Below, piece by piece: positions 15,473 to 24,206 of a DNA stretch of 44,137 nt. Below the pieces are notes generated by a model that saw only the letters and a list, made by a program, of their open reading frames with translations, ran no database searches and had not been told where the DNA came from. Location of the stretch: the NCBI GenBank assembly GCA_025459125.1, contig JALORE010000046.1, positions 1 to 44,137 on the forward strand, read 5' to 3'. The stretch comes from Planctomycetota bacterium. Lineage in GTDB: Bacteria; Planctomycetota; Phycisphaerae; Sedimentisphaerales; Anaerobacaceae. Position 1 is the first letter of the stretch. Each line of letters opens with the position of its first letter. The position numbers and the translations under genes were made by a program.

Positions 15473-17305
15473 TCACTTTTTGGCCTTGATCAGGCGAATG
15501 TCATCGACGTAGAGAATGCCCTTGGCGGTCCCGGTCGTGGCCCCGCGCGTGCCCACGCCGATCGACATCTTCTTGATCCGGGCGGCATTCACACCGGTGA
15601 AGTCAGCCAGCGGGATCTGCCACTGTGTCCAACTGGGCACGCGGCTCGGCGCCATATCGGGGTAGGTGACGGTCGCCGTCTTGTTGGATGAATCGGTCAG
15701 GACGATGTACACCGGCGCCGCGGTGTTGGCCACGCGGCCCTGGACGTACAGGACGAGCGTGTCGACGCCGCCGGTCGTCCAGTTCGCCGCCGGGGCGAAC
15801 TCACGGTCGGCCTCGCTGTAGAAGGGCGTCTTGGTGTTGTTGTAGTCGAGGGGCATCGACTGCTTGCCGCCATGCACGATCCTCCGCTCGGCGAAGGGGG
15901 CGTTGACGTAACCGACGGTCGAGCACGTGCTGTTGGTCCAGCCGTCGAGCCAGGTCTCATAGATGCGCTCGCCTTCCTTGTCCGTGTAGCTCTCGAAATC
16001 TTCCACGGGCTGGCAGGTGGTGAAGCTCCAGACCGCTCCCGGCACGACCGAATTGTCGACCTTGACCTCGTCCACGCGCCAGTAGTAGGTCGTCACCGGG
16101 TCCAGTGGCCCGGGGGTGAAGGTCGTCACGGTCAGGAGGCCCTTGTCAACGCCGGCCGCTCCCTGCGTGACGGCATTGAGGTCGGTGCCGAAGTACACAT
16201 GGTGCTTGGTGGCTGCCTGGCCCGCCTGCCAGGACAGGACCTGGTCGAGCGTGGCATCCGCGGCACCATCGGCCGGCGCGGGCAGGTAGGCGGTCAGGGC
16301 CTGTGCCGTAAAGCTCCAGACATCGCCCTTATTGACCGTCACCAGATCGGCTTCGATCTCATCGACTCGCCAGTAGTATTTGACGCCCGGCTTGAGTCCC
16401 GGCACGTACCAGCACATGGTCATCGGCGAGCGCGGCGCGGCCAGATCGGTCGCACCCAGCTCCGGCGTCGTGCCGACGTAGACCTCATGCATGACGGCCT
16501 TGTAGCCGGCTTCCCACCGCAGCAGGGGGGTCTGCACGCCCACGGCCCCGTTCGCCGGATTCGGGTTCTTGGCCTTGCGCGGCGGCGGGCAGATCGCGGC
16601 TATCTCGTCCGCCGTCAGGGCGTTGTTGTACATCCGGACATCGTCAATCGCACCGATCCAGTCGCACCCCCACCCATCCGACCCGAGGAGGACCGGTGTG
16701 GGGCTGCTGGTGATGGCGCCCATCGGCGTCGACTCGGTCGGCAGGCCATTGAGGTAGGTGGTCAGGGTTGTGCCGTTGAACGAGCAGGCGATATGGCACC
16801 ACTCATAGCGCGTCAGCTTCCGATCGACAAAGGCCCAGGCCCGGGGGGTCGTGTTGAACGTAAACGCCATGAACGACTTGAGGTTACTATTCCAGCCGTA
16901 GCGAACCTGGAAGCTCCAGGTGGGGCTCGCTGTGCTCAAGGCTTTCGCCATCGGCGCCGTCGTGGTGGCCTTTCCTTCCGGGTCATCCGCGTCAGGCCGT
17001 ATCCACAGAGCGATGGAGATCGCATTCTTCAGGTCCAGGCTGGCACTGTGGGGGATGGTGATCATGTCCCCGCCGCCCCCGGAGACGCCCAAGCCGTGGA
17101 ACTCCAAAGCCCCGTCTTTGACGCCGACGGTTGCGGTGGGCTTACCCGCCGTAATCGTCCCATTGTTGTTCTTGCCGGAGGAATCCGCGATCTGGGTTCC
17201 CACGGTCTCATCGAGCTTCCAGTGGCCCACCAGCTCTCCGAAGGCCACCCCGGCCGAGCCCAAGATGGCCAGGCCGCACAGCAGACACACGGCTGTTCTA
17301 CTCAT
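15473..17305 (-). CDS. Secreted LamG-domain protein with FN3-like and carbohydrate-binding-like modules
   Basis: A 610-residue exported protein. A signal peptide (MSRTAVCLLCGLAILGSAGV, small residues AFG) is followed by a concanavalin-like LamG domain at about 25-250 (GHWKLDETVGTQIADSSGKN, ISIALWIRPDADD, WCHIACSFNGTTLTTYLNG, GAIDDVRMYNNALTADEI). Two similar fibronectin-like modules follow, each with HEVYVGT/HHVYFGT and YYWRVDE. The C-terminal region beginning DFESYTD and ending ILYVDDIRLI resembles a beta-sandwich carbohydrate-binding module. There is no catalytic motif, so a surface sugar-binding or structural role is likely. The start at 17305 is chosen because AAGGAGGA precedes it by six bases; an upstream in-frame start would leave that RBS inside the coding region. 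It is monocistronic, with a terminator downstream. Similar proteins occur in many copies in Phycisphaerae. Confidence 0.87.
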   Translation of the reverse strand: MSRTAVCLLCGLAILGSAGVAFGELVGHWKLDETVGTQIADSSGKNNNGTITAGKPTATVGVKDGALEFHGLGVSGGGGDMITIPHSASLDLKNAISIALWIRPDADDPEGKATTTAPMAKALSTASPTWSFQVRYGWNSNLKSFMAFTFNTTPRAWAFVDRKLTRYEWCHIACSFNGTTLTTYLNGLPTESTPMGAITSSPTPVLLGSDGWGCDWIGAIDDVRMYNNALTADEIAAICPPPRKAKNPNPANGAVGVQTPLLRWEAGYKAVMHEVYVGTTPELGATDLAAPRSPMTMCWYVPGLKPGVKYYWRVDEIEADLVTVNKGDVWSFTAQALTAYLPAPADGAADATLDQVLSWQAGQAATKHHVYFGTDLNAVTQGAAGVDKGLLTVTTFTPGPLDPVTTYYWRVDEVKVDNSVVPGAVWSFTTCQPVEDFESYTDKEGERIYETWLDGWTNSTCSTVGYVNAPFAERRIVHGGKQSMPLDYNNTKTPFYSEADREFAPAANWTTGGVDTLVLYVQGRVANTAAPVYIVLTDSSNKTATVTYPDMAPSRVPSWTQWQIPLADFTGVNAARIKKMSIGVGTRGATTGTAKGILYVDDIRLIKAKK

Positions 17306-17650
17306 AGTCTTCCTCCTTTTGCCCATGCTTTAACGCACTGCAGCCCGACCGAGCGCGGCCCACACGCCGCGGGCCGGGGTCATTGGCACAGATGGTTGCA
17401 CATCCTCCGGGTGTGGAAGGGGAACGAGCGCGAGAGGCAAGCTTGCCGGTCCGGTCGTATGCGTGACATGACAACTCCTCTTCCTACGGGACAGGCGGAA
17501 AGAGTCCACGTGCTGGCGAACCAGATTCCGCATACTTCACCATCCCTGCTTTTACCAGATTCCCCGTAGGATTTCAAGAAGAATCTACGGTATAATCAGG
17601 TTATCCCGCCGGGCTGTTCGGATCTGGGCGGGGAATCGGGAGGGCGAACT
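17306..17650. other. Divergent intergenic region
   Basis: This 345-bp stretch separates the LamG (-) and DUF362 (+) genes and must hold both promoters. Apart from the LamG RBS at its left end and the TATAAT with an adjoining inverted repeat at 17564-17596, nothing was recognised; it has no clear palindromic repeat and no coding sequence. Confidence 0.6.
17564..17596 (+). promoter_or_regulatory. TATAAT box with adjoining inverted repeat (possible operator)
   Basis: CCGTAGGATT (17564-17573), an eight-base spacer, and AATCTACGG (17582-17590) pair with one bulged base and directly abut TATAAT at 17591-17596. The inverted repeat covers where the -35 element should be, and no good -35 is present, so activator-dependent or repressible transcription of the DUF362 gene is possible. 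Confidence 0.4.
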
Positions 17651-19432
17651 ATGCACAATGAGCGTGCGTCAGCGCGGTGTCACCGCCAAGGGACGTATCC
17701 CGGCCGGGGAACCAAACACCGCTGGGCGTGGTGGGTGGCCCCGATAGTGGGATTGCTGGCCCTGATCTGGTTCTTGATTCGGGTGGTGCCCAAGCCATCC
17801 CGCGCGACCTATCCCTGCCAGCGTGTGGCCATGCCCCTGGCTTCGGGTTTCGTGACGTGGCTGATCCTTCTGGCCGGTTCGGTCACCATCTTCCGGCGGG
17901 CCGGGCAACTGCTGCGCCGCTCCCGGCCGGTGCTGGTATGCCTCTGCCTGATTACCGTTGGTATCGTGGCCGTGGCGTCCTGGGCCGGTCGGCCCCAGCC
18001 GCTGGTGAACGCGGCCGGACCCTGGGGCCCGCACGGTCCCGTCGGCGAAGCCCGGGGGATTCATGCGGGGCGGGTCGTTTGGGTCCACGACCCCGATGCG
18101 ACCGACTGGGATGGTTACAATTCGCCCGAGCACTGGTGGCAGGATGAGCACACCGACCTGGAGGTGGTGGAAAGGATGGTTTCGCAGGCCATCCGGGGCG
18201 TCGCGGGCCAGGATTCCGATACCGCTGCCTGGGACGCGATCTTCCGGCATTTCAACACCGGCCGGGGAAAGGGAAACGTCGGCTACCGGACAGGCGAGAA
18301 GATCGCCATCAAGATTAACCTCACGACCTGCAATGCCTCCTCCGGTGGCACCGACCCGGTCACGTACGAGAAGAAACGCAGCATGGCGAACAACATCGAC
18401 AACTCGCCCCAGATGACCCTGGCCTTGCTGCGTCAGTTGATCCATGTCGCTGGCGTTGACCAGAACAGCATCGCGATCGGCGACCCCACCGCGATGTTCC
18501 CGAGCTACTACTATAACCGGCTGCATCCGGAGTTTCCGCGGGTGCGCTACTTGGACAGCTACGGCGGCGCCGGCCGCACGCGCGTGGAGTTCTCCCAGGT
18601 CCCGTTCTACTGGAGCGCCCCGGGTGCGACGGGAAAGAAGCAGGATTACCTCCCTACGGCGTTCGCGGAAGCGGATTACCTGATCAACTTCGCCATTCTC
18701 AAGGGCCACTCCTCCGGCGTGACGCTCTGCGCGAAGAACCACTACGGCTCCCTGATCCGGACACCCAGCGGTTACGTGCGACCCGAGCTGCCGCTGCTGC
18801 CCGACGAAGGGGGATATCCCGGCTATTACAACATGCACTTGAGCCTGCCGAACGCCGGACAGAACCCGCCGTGGAGTCCCGGTACCGGCCACTACCGGGC
18901 CCTGGTGGACCTGATGGGACACCCGGAACTGGGCGGCAAGACGGTTCTGTATCTCCTCGATGGTCTCTATGGCGGATACTACTGGGACGCGCATCCCTAC
19001 AAATGGAAAACCGCGCCGTTCAACGGCGACTGGCCCTCCAGCCTCCTGGCCTCGCAGGACCCGGTGGCGATCGACTCGGTCGGATACGATTTCGTCAACG
19101 CGGAGTGGCCGAATGTGGTCAAGTATGGCCGCGCGCCCAATTCCAAGTACGACATGCAGGGCGGCGCCGAGGATTACCTGCACGAGGCTGCCTTGGCCAA
19201 CGATCCCTGCTCCGGGACATTCTACGATCCTGACCGGGCGGGCCTGCCGTTGCCCAGCCTGGGTGTCCATGAGCATTGGAACAATGGAGCCGACAAACGG
19301 TATTCGCGCAACCTTGGGACCGGCCGTGGCATCGAGCTGATCCGGTTGTCCAGTCGCCCGATCCCGGGGGATACCGACAGCGATGGCGACGTGGATGCCC
19401 GGGACCTGGAGCTTCGCGCCCAGCGAAGATGA
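17651..19432 (+). CDS. DUF362 membrane protein with truncated dockerin-like tail
   Basis: A 593-residue protein with three N-terminal hydrophobic segments (about 27-46, 62-81 and 93-112), the second preceded by YPCQRVAMPL, followed by a large DUF362 domain (about 125-570: GEKIAIKINLTTCNA, SPQMTLALLRQLI, DYLINFAILKGHSSGVTLCAKNHYG, GKTVLYLLDGLYGG, LASQDPVAIDSVGYDF). DUF362 proteins are uncharacterised; some relatives are iron-sulfur proteins, but no ferredoxin cysteine cluster is seen here. The C-terminus, GDTDSDGDVDARDLELRAQRR, is one calcium loop of a dockerin with the second loop missing, and a palindromic repeat begins only 12 bp beyond the stop, so the end may have been cut by repeat insertion. 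ATG 17651 gives a complete first membrane segment. Function unknown. Confidence 0.8.
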   Translation: MHNERASARCHRQGTYPGRGTKHRWAWWVAPIVGLLALIWFLIRVVPKPSRATYPCQRVAMPLASGFVTWLILLAGSVTIFRRAGQLLRRSRPVLVCLCLITVGIVAVASWAGRPQPLVNAAGPWGPHGPVGEARGIHAGRVVWVHDPDATDWDGYNSPEHWWQDEHTDLEVVERMVSQAIRGVAGQDSDTAAWDAIFRHFNTGRGKGNVGYRTGEKIAIKINLTTCNASSGGTDPVTYEKKRSMANNIDNSPQMTLALLRQLIHVAGVDQNSIAIGDPTAMFPSYYYNRLHPEFPRVRYLDSYGGAGRTRVEFSQVPFYWSAPGATGKKQDYLPTAFAEADYLINFAILKGHSSGVTLCAKNHYGSLIRTPSGYVRPELPLLPDEGGYPGYYNMHLSLPNAGQNPPWSPGTGHYRALVDLMGHPELGGKTVLYLLDGLYGGYYWDAHPYKWKTAPFNGDWPSSLLASQDPVAIDSVGYDFVNAEWPNVVKYGRAPNSKYDMQGGAEDYLHEAALANDPCSGTFYDPDRAGLPLPSLGVHEHWNNGADKRYSRNLGTGRGIELIRLSSRPIPGDTDSDGDVDARDLELRAQRR

Positions 19433-19444
19433 TTGCCGCCGTCT

Positions 19445-19539
19445 GTCATTCCCGCGCAGGCGGGAATCCAAAAGCGCCTTGATCTTCGGGGACCCCCGCC
19501 TCCGACCGGGTCGAGGGCAGGCTCTCCGTGAGGGTGACA
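19445..19539. repeat. GTCATTCCCGCG...GCGGGAATCC palindromic element
   Basis: GTCATTCCCGCG (19445) with the inner stem TTCCCGC/GCGGGAA and a diverged right end GGGTGACA near 19539. This repeat type is found between genes in many bacterial phyla. It fills the gap between the DUF362 and nitroreductase genes. Confidence 0.75.
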
Positions 19540-19573
19540 GAAGAGAGCGAATAGCCATTCTGTTGGAGGCAGT

Positions 19574-20242
19574 ATGACGGATATCCGGTCGATCCCGTGG
19601 GACTCCTATCGGGAGTACCCGGTCGAGGAGATCAAGGAGCGGGCGGCCTCGTTCCGGGCCGAGATGCAGAGAAGACGGAGCGTCCGCGCGTTCTCCCGTC
19701 GGGCGGCGCCGCGTGAGATCATCGAGGAGTGCCTGCGGGCGGCAGCCTCTGCCCCGAGCGGAGCCAATATGCAGCCGTGGCATTTTGTGGTGGTGAGCGA
19801 TCCGGTTACGAAGAAGCAGATCCGTGCGGCGGCGGAAAAGGAGGAATACGAATTCTATCATGGCCGGGCCGGTGAGGAGTGGCTCGGGGCCCTGTCGGCA
19901 CTCGGGACCGACTACCAGAAACCCTTTCTGGAGACGGCTCCGTACCTGATCGTGGTATTAGCCCAAGCCTACGGAGTGTCACCGGAGGGCCGACAGGTGA
20001 AACACTATTATGTACGGGAGTCGGTGGGAATTGCCACGGGCATTCTGCTCGCGGCGATCCACCACGCGGGATTGGCGGCCCTGCCTTACACGCCCACGCG
20101 GCCCGGCTTCCTCAACGAGATCCTCGGCCGGCCCGAGAATGAGCGACCCTTTCTGGTTCTGGTAGTCGGGTACCCGGCGGATGGTGTGCGGGTGCCTGAC
20201 ATGGAGAAGAAAGCCCTGCATGAAGTAGCCACGTTCGTATGA
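19574..20242 (+). CDS. Iodotyrosine deiodinase-like flavoprotein (nitroreductase superfamily)
   Basis: A 222-residue FMN protein. The nitroreductase core begins RRRSVRAFS (33-41), with [15 protein letters not shown] (60-74) contacting FMN. It resembles the iodotyrosine deiodinase branch more than ordinary nitroreductases. The lid helix carries Glu91, Tyr95 and Lys116 in the spacing of the three residues that chelate the amino acid part of halotyrosine in the animal enzyme (E-x3-Y, then K 21 residues on). [28 protein letters not shown] and the ending [20 protein letters not shown] also match that branch. Such enzymes reductively remove iodide or bromide from halotyrosines. The residue correspondence is by eye from memory of the animal enzyme. 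The gene overlaps an in-frame ATG ahead of the following oxidoreductase at ATGA, implying coupling. No signal peptide, so cytoplasmic. Confidence 0.8.
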   Translation: MTDIRSIPWDSYREYPVEEIKERAASFRAEMQRRRSVRAFSRRAAPREIIEECLRAAASAPSGANMQPWHFVVVSDPVTKKQIRAAAEKEEYEFYHGRAGEEWLGALSALGTDYQKPFLETAPYLIVVLAQAYGVSPEGRQVKHYYVRESVGIATGILLAAIHHAGLAALPYTPTRPGFLNEILGRPENERPFLVLVVGYPADGVRVPDMEKKALHEVATFV

Positions 20243-20259
20243 CATCGAAAGGACGGATC

Positions 20260-21783
20260 ATGTCGGACCTACCAATCAGTCGTCGCACTTTCCTGACCGC
20301 TACCGCCTCTTCCCTGGCCTTCACGTACATCCCCCGGCGGGTCTGGGGCGCCAATGAGCGGTTCTACGTGGCCGGCATCGGTGTGGGAGGCAAGGGTGCG
20401 GGGGAAGTGACGGACGTGACGAAGGCGGGAGGAGTCTTCGTCGCGTTGTGCGATGTCGATGAGACCCGGGCGGCCAAGACGTTTGCCGGTTTTCCGGAGG
20501 CGAAACGCTACCAGGATTTCCGGGTCATGCTGGAAAAGGAGAAAGGGATCGAGGCGGTGACGGTGAGCACGCCGGACCATACGCACGCGCTCGCCTCCCT
20601 GACGGCGATGGCGCTGGGCAAGCATGTCTACTGCCAGAAGCCCCTTACCCATTCGATCTACGAGGCCCGCGTGATGGAGCAGGCGGCCCGGTACTTCAAA
20701 GTGCAGACGCAGATGGGCAACCAGGCGCACTCCGGCGAGCCGATCCGGCGGGCGGTCGAGCTGGTCCGGGCGGGCATCATCGGCCCGGTCCGCGAAGTGC
20801 ACGCGTGGACGAATCGGCCGATCTGGCCCCAGGGACAAGCGGCATGGAAGGACCGGGACCGGCTCGCGCAGGAAGCCAAGCCCCAGGGATTGGACTGGGA
20901 CCTCTGGGTCGGACCGGCGCCGATCCGCGACTACAACGCGTGCTATGTGCCGTTCAAATGGCGCGGCTGGTGGGACTTCGGCACCGGGGCGCTCGGTGAC
21001 ATGGCCTGCCATATCATGGACATGGCGTACTGGGCCCTCGATCTGGGGGCACCGCTCTCCGTCGAGGCCGAGTCCGGCGGCCAGACCCGGGAGACCGGCC
21101 CCGACTGGTCGACCATTACCTACCAGTTCGCCGCGCGCCGGTCGGTGGGAGGGGGCGAAGTCGGCGGCTCCTTCGGGCCGAAAGCTGCGGTCGAGATGCC
21201 GGCCGTGAAATACGTCTGGTACGACGGCCGAAAAGACGGCAAAGAGAACGCGCCGCACGAGTTGCTGGCACGCGTGACGCGCGAGGCCGGGAAGGCCGGC
21301 ACGAAAGGCATACGCCTAAGGCCCGCGCGCGCGGACAAGGCCCCGGAGCGGAAGAAGAAAGCGGAGGAAAAGAAGAAGGCCATGGCCGTGGAAGACCCCC
21401 GGGCCTGGGACGTGATCCTGGTGGGCGACGCGGGATTGATGCTGTTTCGACGCGCCTCTGCGGATTGGATTGTTGCGCCCGGCGGTCGCGGGGAGCAGTT
21501 TGCCGAGACGCCCAAGACCATCCGCCGGGTGCCGAGCGAGGACGCCGAGTGGATCGCGGCGTGCCGGGGCGGGCCCAAGCCGCTGTCGAGCTTCGATTAC
21601 AGCAGCCGGCTGACCGAGATGGTGCTGCTGGGCAACCTGGCGGTGCGGCTGAACCAGAAGATCGAGTGGAACAGCGCCGCCCTGAAGGCGCCCAACGCCC
21701 CGGAAGCCGATGCTTTGATCCGCCGCTCGTACCGCAAAGGCTGGGACCTGCCCGTCCCGGCCGACGTGCTGCGGATTGGCTAG
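20260..21783 (+). CDS. Tat-exported Gfo/Idh/MocA family oxidoreductase
   Basis: A 507-residue NAD(P)-dependent dehydrogenase of the glucose-fructose oxidoreductase family. A twin-arginine signal (SRRTFLTATASSLAFTYI) predicts folded export with bound cofactor. The Rossmann motif is GIGVGGKG (about 37-44), followed by ALCDVDETR, VSTPDHTHA and the QKPL version of the EKP signature. The C-terminal catalytic sheet includes WDLWVGPAPIRDYN and GTGALGDMACHIMDM with the family histidine. A lysine-rich insert at about 360-378 (ERKKKAEEKKKAMAVEDPRA) is unusual. ATG 20260 is used because AAAGGA lies about seven bases before it; ATG 20239, overlapping the previous stop, is possible but would lengthen the signal region. 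The gene follows the deiodinase-like gene and precedes a DUF4091 hydrolase by 26 bp. Substrate unknown, probably a sugar derivative. Confidence 0.88.
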   Translation: MSDLPISRRTFLTATASSLAFTYIPRRVWGANERFYVAGIGVGGKGAGEVTDVTKAGGVFVALCDVDETRAAKTFAGFPEAKRYQDFRVMLEKEKGIEAVTVSTPDHTHALASLTAMALGKHVYCQKPLTHSIYEARVMEQAARYFKVQTQMGNQAHSGEPIRRAVELVRAGIIGPVREVHAWTNRPIWPQGQAAWKDRDRLAQEAKPQGLDWDLWVGPAPIRDYNACYVPFKWRGWWDFGTGALGDMACHIMDMAYWALDLGAPLSVEAESGGQTRETGPDWSTITYQFAARRSVGGGEVGGSFGPKAAVEMPAVKYVWYDGRKDGKENAPHELLARVTREAGKAGTKGIRLRPARADKAPERKKKAEEKKKAMAVEDPRAWDVILVGDAGLMLFRRASADWIVAPGGRGEQFAETPKTIRRVPSEDAEWIAACRGGPKPLSSFDYSSRLTEMVLLGNLAVRLNQKIEWNSAALKAPNAPEADALIRRSYRKGWDLPVPADVLRIG

Positions 21784-21809
21784 GGATTGCATGTATCGAG
21801 AGGAGAATC

Positions 21810-23507
21810 ATGAAAGCGTCATGGATCATCTTGCTGGTTTCCGGCTTGCTGCAGACCGCGACCGACGCCGCGATCATTCGTTTGCAGGCGGTGCCTGCGA
21901 CGGTGCGCGTCAGGCAGGAGGGGGCCTTCCGCGGGGCCGAGATCGCCGAGATCTCCGCCGCGCGTGGCGAGGTGGAGTCCTTTCAGGTCATAGTCACCGC
22001 TTCGGATGGGAATCTGCGGAATACTTCGGCGGAGATGTCCCCCTTGAAGGGCCGGGCCGAGGGGAGCATCCCGGCCGCGAACATCACCCTTTACCGCGAG
22101 GTGTTCATTCCGGTCCGGTGCTCCTCGCCCCAGGCGACGGAGCCGCCCGGCCTGATCGCCGATCCGCTCATTCCTTTCGTCAACCCGTACACCAACCACC
22201 GGGTGCCGGAGCCGCGCTGGCGCGACAAGGGGCTGGAAGGGGCCCGATTCGGAGCGGTAGGTTTCGACTTGTGGCAGGGCCAGCATCAGCCGCTGTGGGT
22301 GGACATGGAGATCCCGAAGGACGCTGCTCCGGGTGTCTATGAGGGCACCTTGCGGGTACGGGCTCAGGAGGCCCAGCCGGCCACGATCCCGGTGCGGCTG
22401 ACGGTTTGGGATTTCACCCTGCCGGATGGTCCCACGCATGAAAACCATTTCGGCAACTTCTCCTACATGGCCCGGTACCACAAGCTCCAGGAGAGTTCGG
22501 AGAAGTACCAGTTGCTGGAGGACCGGTACCTCGCCATGATGGCGGCGCACCGGCTCAACCCGCCGCTGCCGCGCCGGCTGCATCCGAAGATCGCGGAGGA
22601 TGGGACCGCTCTCTTTGACGACGACACGGACCGGCAGATCACCGCCTTTGTCGAACGTTACCACGTCACGAACATCGATGTGCCGCGGGCGCCGTTCCGG
22701 GATATGCTGACCACGGGTCGAGCCCAGGCGATTCGGTACTATCAATCGTGGTACGCCTATCTGCAGAAGAAGGGCTGGGCCGCTCGCGCCTATCTCTACA
22801 TGCTCGACGAGCCGAACACCAGGGAGGCCTATGAGCAGGTCCGGCAGCTGGGGGCGCTGGTCCGCGAGGCCGCGCCGGGCCTGCGGCGTCTGGTGGTCGA
22901 GCAGCCCTACTCCCAGGACCCCAACTGGGGTTCCATCGACACGGCGGTGGACATCTGGTGTCCGCTGTTTGCGTTCGTCGAAGAGGGGAGTGTGAAACGG
23001 GCCCAGGCCGCAGGCGATGCGGTGTGGAGCTATACGGCCTTGGTGCAACGGGCGCCGTCGTACCATCCGGACTCTGCGAAGGTGCGGGGCGAGCACCCGC
23101 CGTACTGGCAGATCGACTTTCCCGTCCTGAGCTATCGCATCGCGCCGTGGCTGAATCGGCGTTACGGCGTGACGGGCCTGCTGTACTGGACGACCGTCTG
23201 CTGGACGAGTCCGCAGCGCAATCCCTGGGACAATCCCGGCTTCCGCGTGAACTTCAACGGCGAGGGCATGCTGTTCTATCCCGGCGAGGATGCGGGCATC
23301 GAAGGCCCGGTCGCCACGATCCGCTTGAAGAACCTCCGCGACGGCCTGGAGGATTACGAGTATTTCACGCTGCTGGAGAAACGTAAGGGCAAAGAGGCGG
23401 TGGACGAGATCGTCCGCGCCGCCGTGCCCACCTGGGGCATGTGGAATCAAGACCCGTATCATCTGCTCGGACTGCGCGAGCGCATGGCCCACGAGATCAT
23501 GAGGTAA
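21810..23507 (+). CDS. Secreted DUF4091 (glycoside hydrolase-like) protein
   Basis: A 565-residue exported protein with a short signal peptide (MKASWIILLVSGLLQTATDA). About residues 20-200 form a beta-sandwich typical of the N-terminus of these proteins (GEVESFQVIVTA, PLWVDMEIPKDAAPGVYEGT). Residues 205-565 form a TIM-barrel-like DUF4091 region, including YLYMLDEPNT, whose Asp-Glu pair is the probable catalytic site by comparison with GH123-like enzymes, and GLLYWTTVCW and LRDGLEDYEYF near the end. It is likely a glycosidase acting outside the cell; the sugar cannot be deduced. ATG 21810 has AGGAG a few bases upstream, 26 bp after the Gfo/Idh/MocA stop, so the two are probably co-transcribed. 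Confidence 0.83.
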   Translation: MKASWIILLVSGLLQTATDAAIIRLQAVPATVRVRQEGAFRGAEIAEISAARGEVESFQVIVTASDGNLRNTSAEMSPLKGRAEGSIPAANITLYREVFIPVRCSSPQATEPPGLIADPLIPFVNPYTNHRVPEPRWRDKGLEGARFGAVGFDLWQGQHQPLWVDMEIPKDAAPGVYEGTLRVRAQEAQPATIPVRLTVWDFTLPDGPTHENHFGNFSYMARYHKLQESSEKYQLLEDRYLAMMAAHRLNPPLPRRLHPKIAEDGTALFDDDTDRQITAFVERYHVTNIDVPRAPFRDMLTTGRAQAIRYYQSWYAYLQKKGWAARAYLYMLDEPNTREAYEQVRQLGALVREAAPGLRRLVVEQPYSQDPNWGSIDTAVDIWCPLFAFVEEGSVKRAQAAGDAVWSYTALVQRAPSYHPDSAKVRGEHPPYWQIDFPVLSYRIAPWLNRRYGVTGLLYWTTVCWTSPQRNPWDNPGFRVNFNGEGMLFYPGEDAGIEGPVATIRLKNLRDGLEDYEYFTLLEKRKGKEAVDEIVRAAVPTWGMWNQDPYHLLGLRERMAHEIMR

Positions 23508-23549
23508 TGGCAATCGTCCGAAATCCCAAACGGTGGGGAGCGGGCCGGT

Positions 23550-24107
23550 ATGAGTGATGTCACCCGCATTTTGAATGCCGTGGAACGGGGGGACACGAAG
23601 GCGACGGATGAACTCCTGCCGCTGGTGTACGACGAACTCCACCTTCTGGCGGCCCAGAAGTTGGCCCACGAGCCTCCCGGTCAAACCCTTCAAGCGACCG
23701 CCCTGGTCCACGAGGCGTATCTGCGGCTCGTGGGCGATACGCCGCAGAACTGGAACAGCCGGGGGCATTTCTTCGCCGCGGCGGCGGAGGCCATGCGCCG
23801 CATTCTGGTCGAGAACGCCCGGCGCAAAAGCAGCGCCCGGCACGGGGGCGACCGCGAGAGAGTCCCCCTGGAGGTCGGCGACATCGAGGTGGCGATGCCC
23901 GCCGAGCGGATTGTGGCTCTCAACGAGGCCCTGGATGCGCTGGAGCGGGAAGACCGCGAGGTGGCGCAACTGGTGAAACTCCGGTACTTTGTGGGCCTCA
24001 CGCTCGAGCAGGCGGCCGACGTCCTGCAGATCTCCGCGCGGACCGCGTATCGGCATTGGGCCTACGCCAGGGCCCGCCTGCACGAGGAACTGACGGACAA
24101 CCGCTGA
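23550..24107 (+). CDS. ECF-type RNA polymerase sigma factor (TIGR02999-like), copy 1
   Basis: A 185-residue ECF sigma factor. Region 2 spans about 20-95 (ELLPLVYDELHLLAAQKLA, ATALVHEAYLRLVGD, GHFFAAAAEAMRRILVENAR) and region 4 about 120-180 (LVKLRYFVGLTLEQAADVLQ, then ISARTAYRHWAYARARLHEE, the helix-turn-helix). This is the form abundant in planctomycetes, which lacks an obvious anti-sigma gene and is followed by a large membrane Ser/Thr kinase; here the kinase begins 99 bp downstream. Control by phosphorylation is suspected for such pairs but not shown by the sequence. A second, clearly paralogous copy lies at 27452. Confidence 0.93.
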   Translation: MSDVTRILNAVERGDTKATDELLPLVYDELHLLAAQKLAHEPPGQTLQATALVHEAYLRLVGDTPQNWNSRGHFFAAAAEAMRRILVENARRKSSARHGGDRERVPLEVGDIEVAMPAERIVALNEALDALEREDREVAQLVKLRYFVGLTLEQAADVLQISARTAYRHWAYARARLHEELTDNR

Positions 24108-24206
24108 CGGCGCTGCTTTTTTTGCAGATTCGCGTAGTTTTGCTGTCAGGTTTTGGTCCGACATTTCGCACTGTACTACGATCCCTAGACCAGACGGGGA
24201 TGGACC

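Noticed and set aside
23550-24107. Anti-sigma factor partner
   Set aside because: No small membrane or zinc anti-sigma gene adjoins either sigma factor; the neighbours are kinases, as usual for this sigma type.
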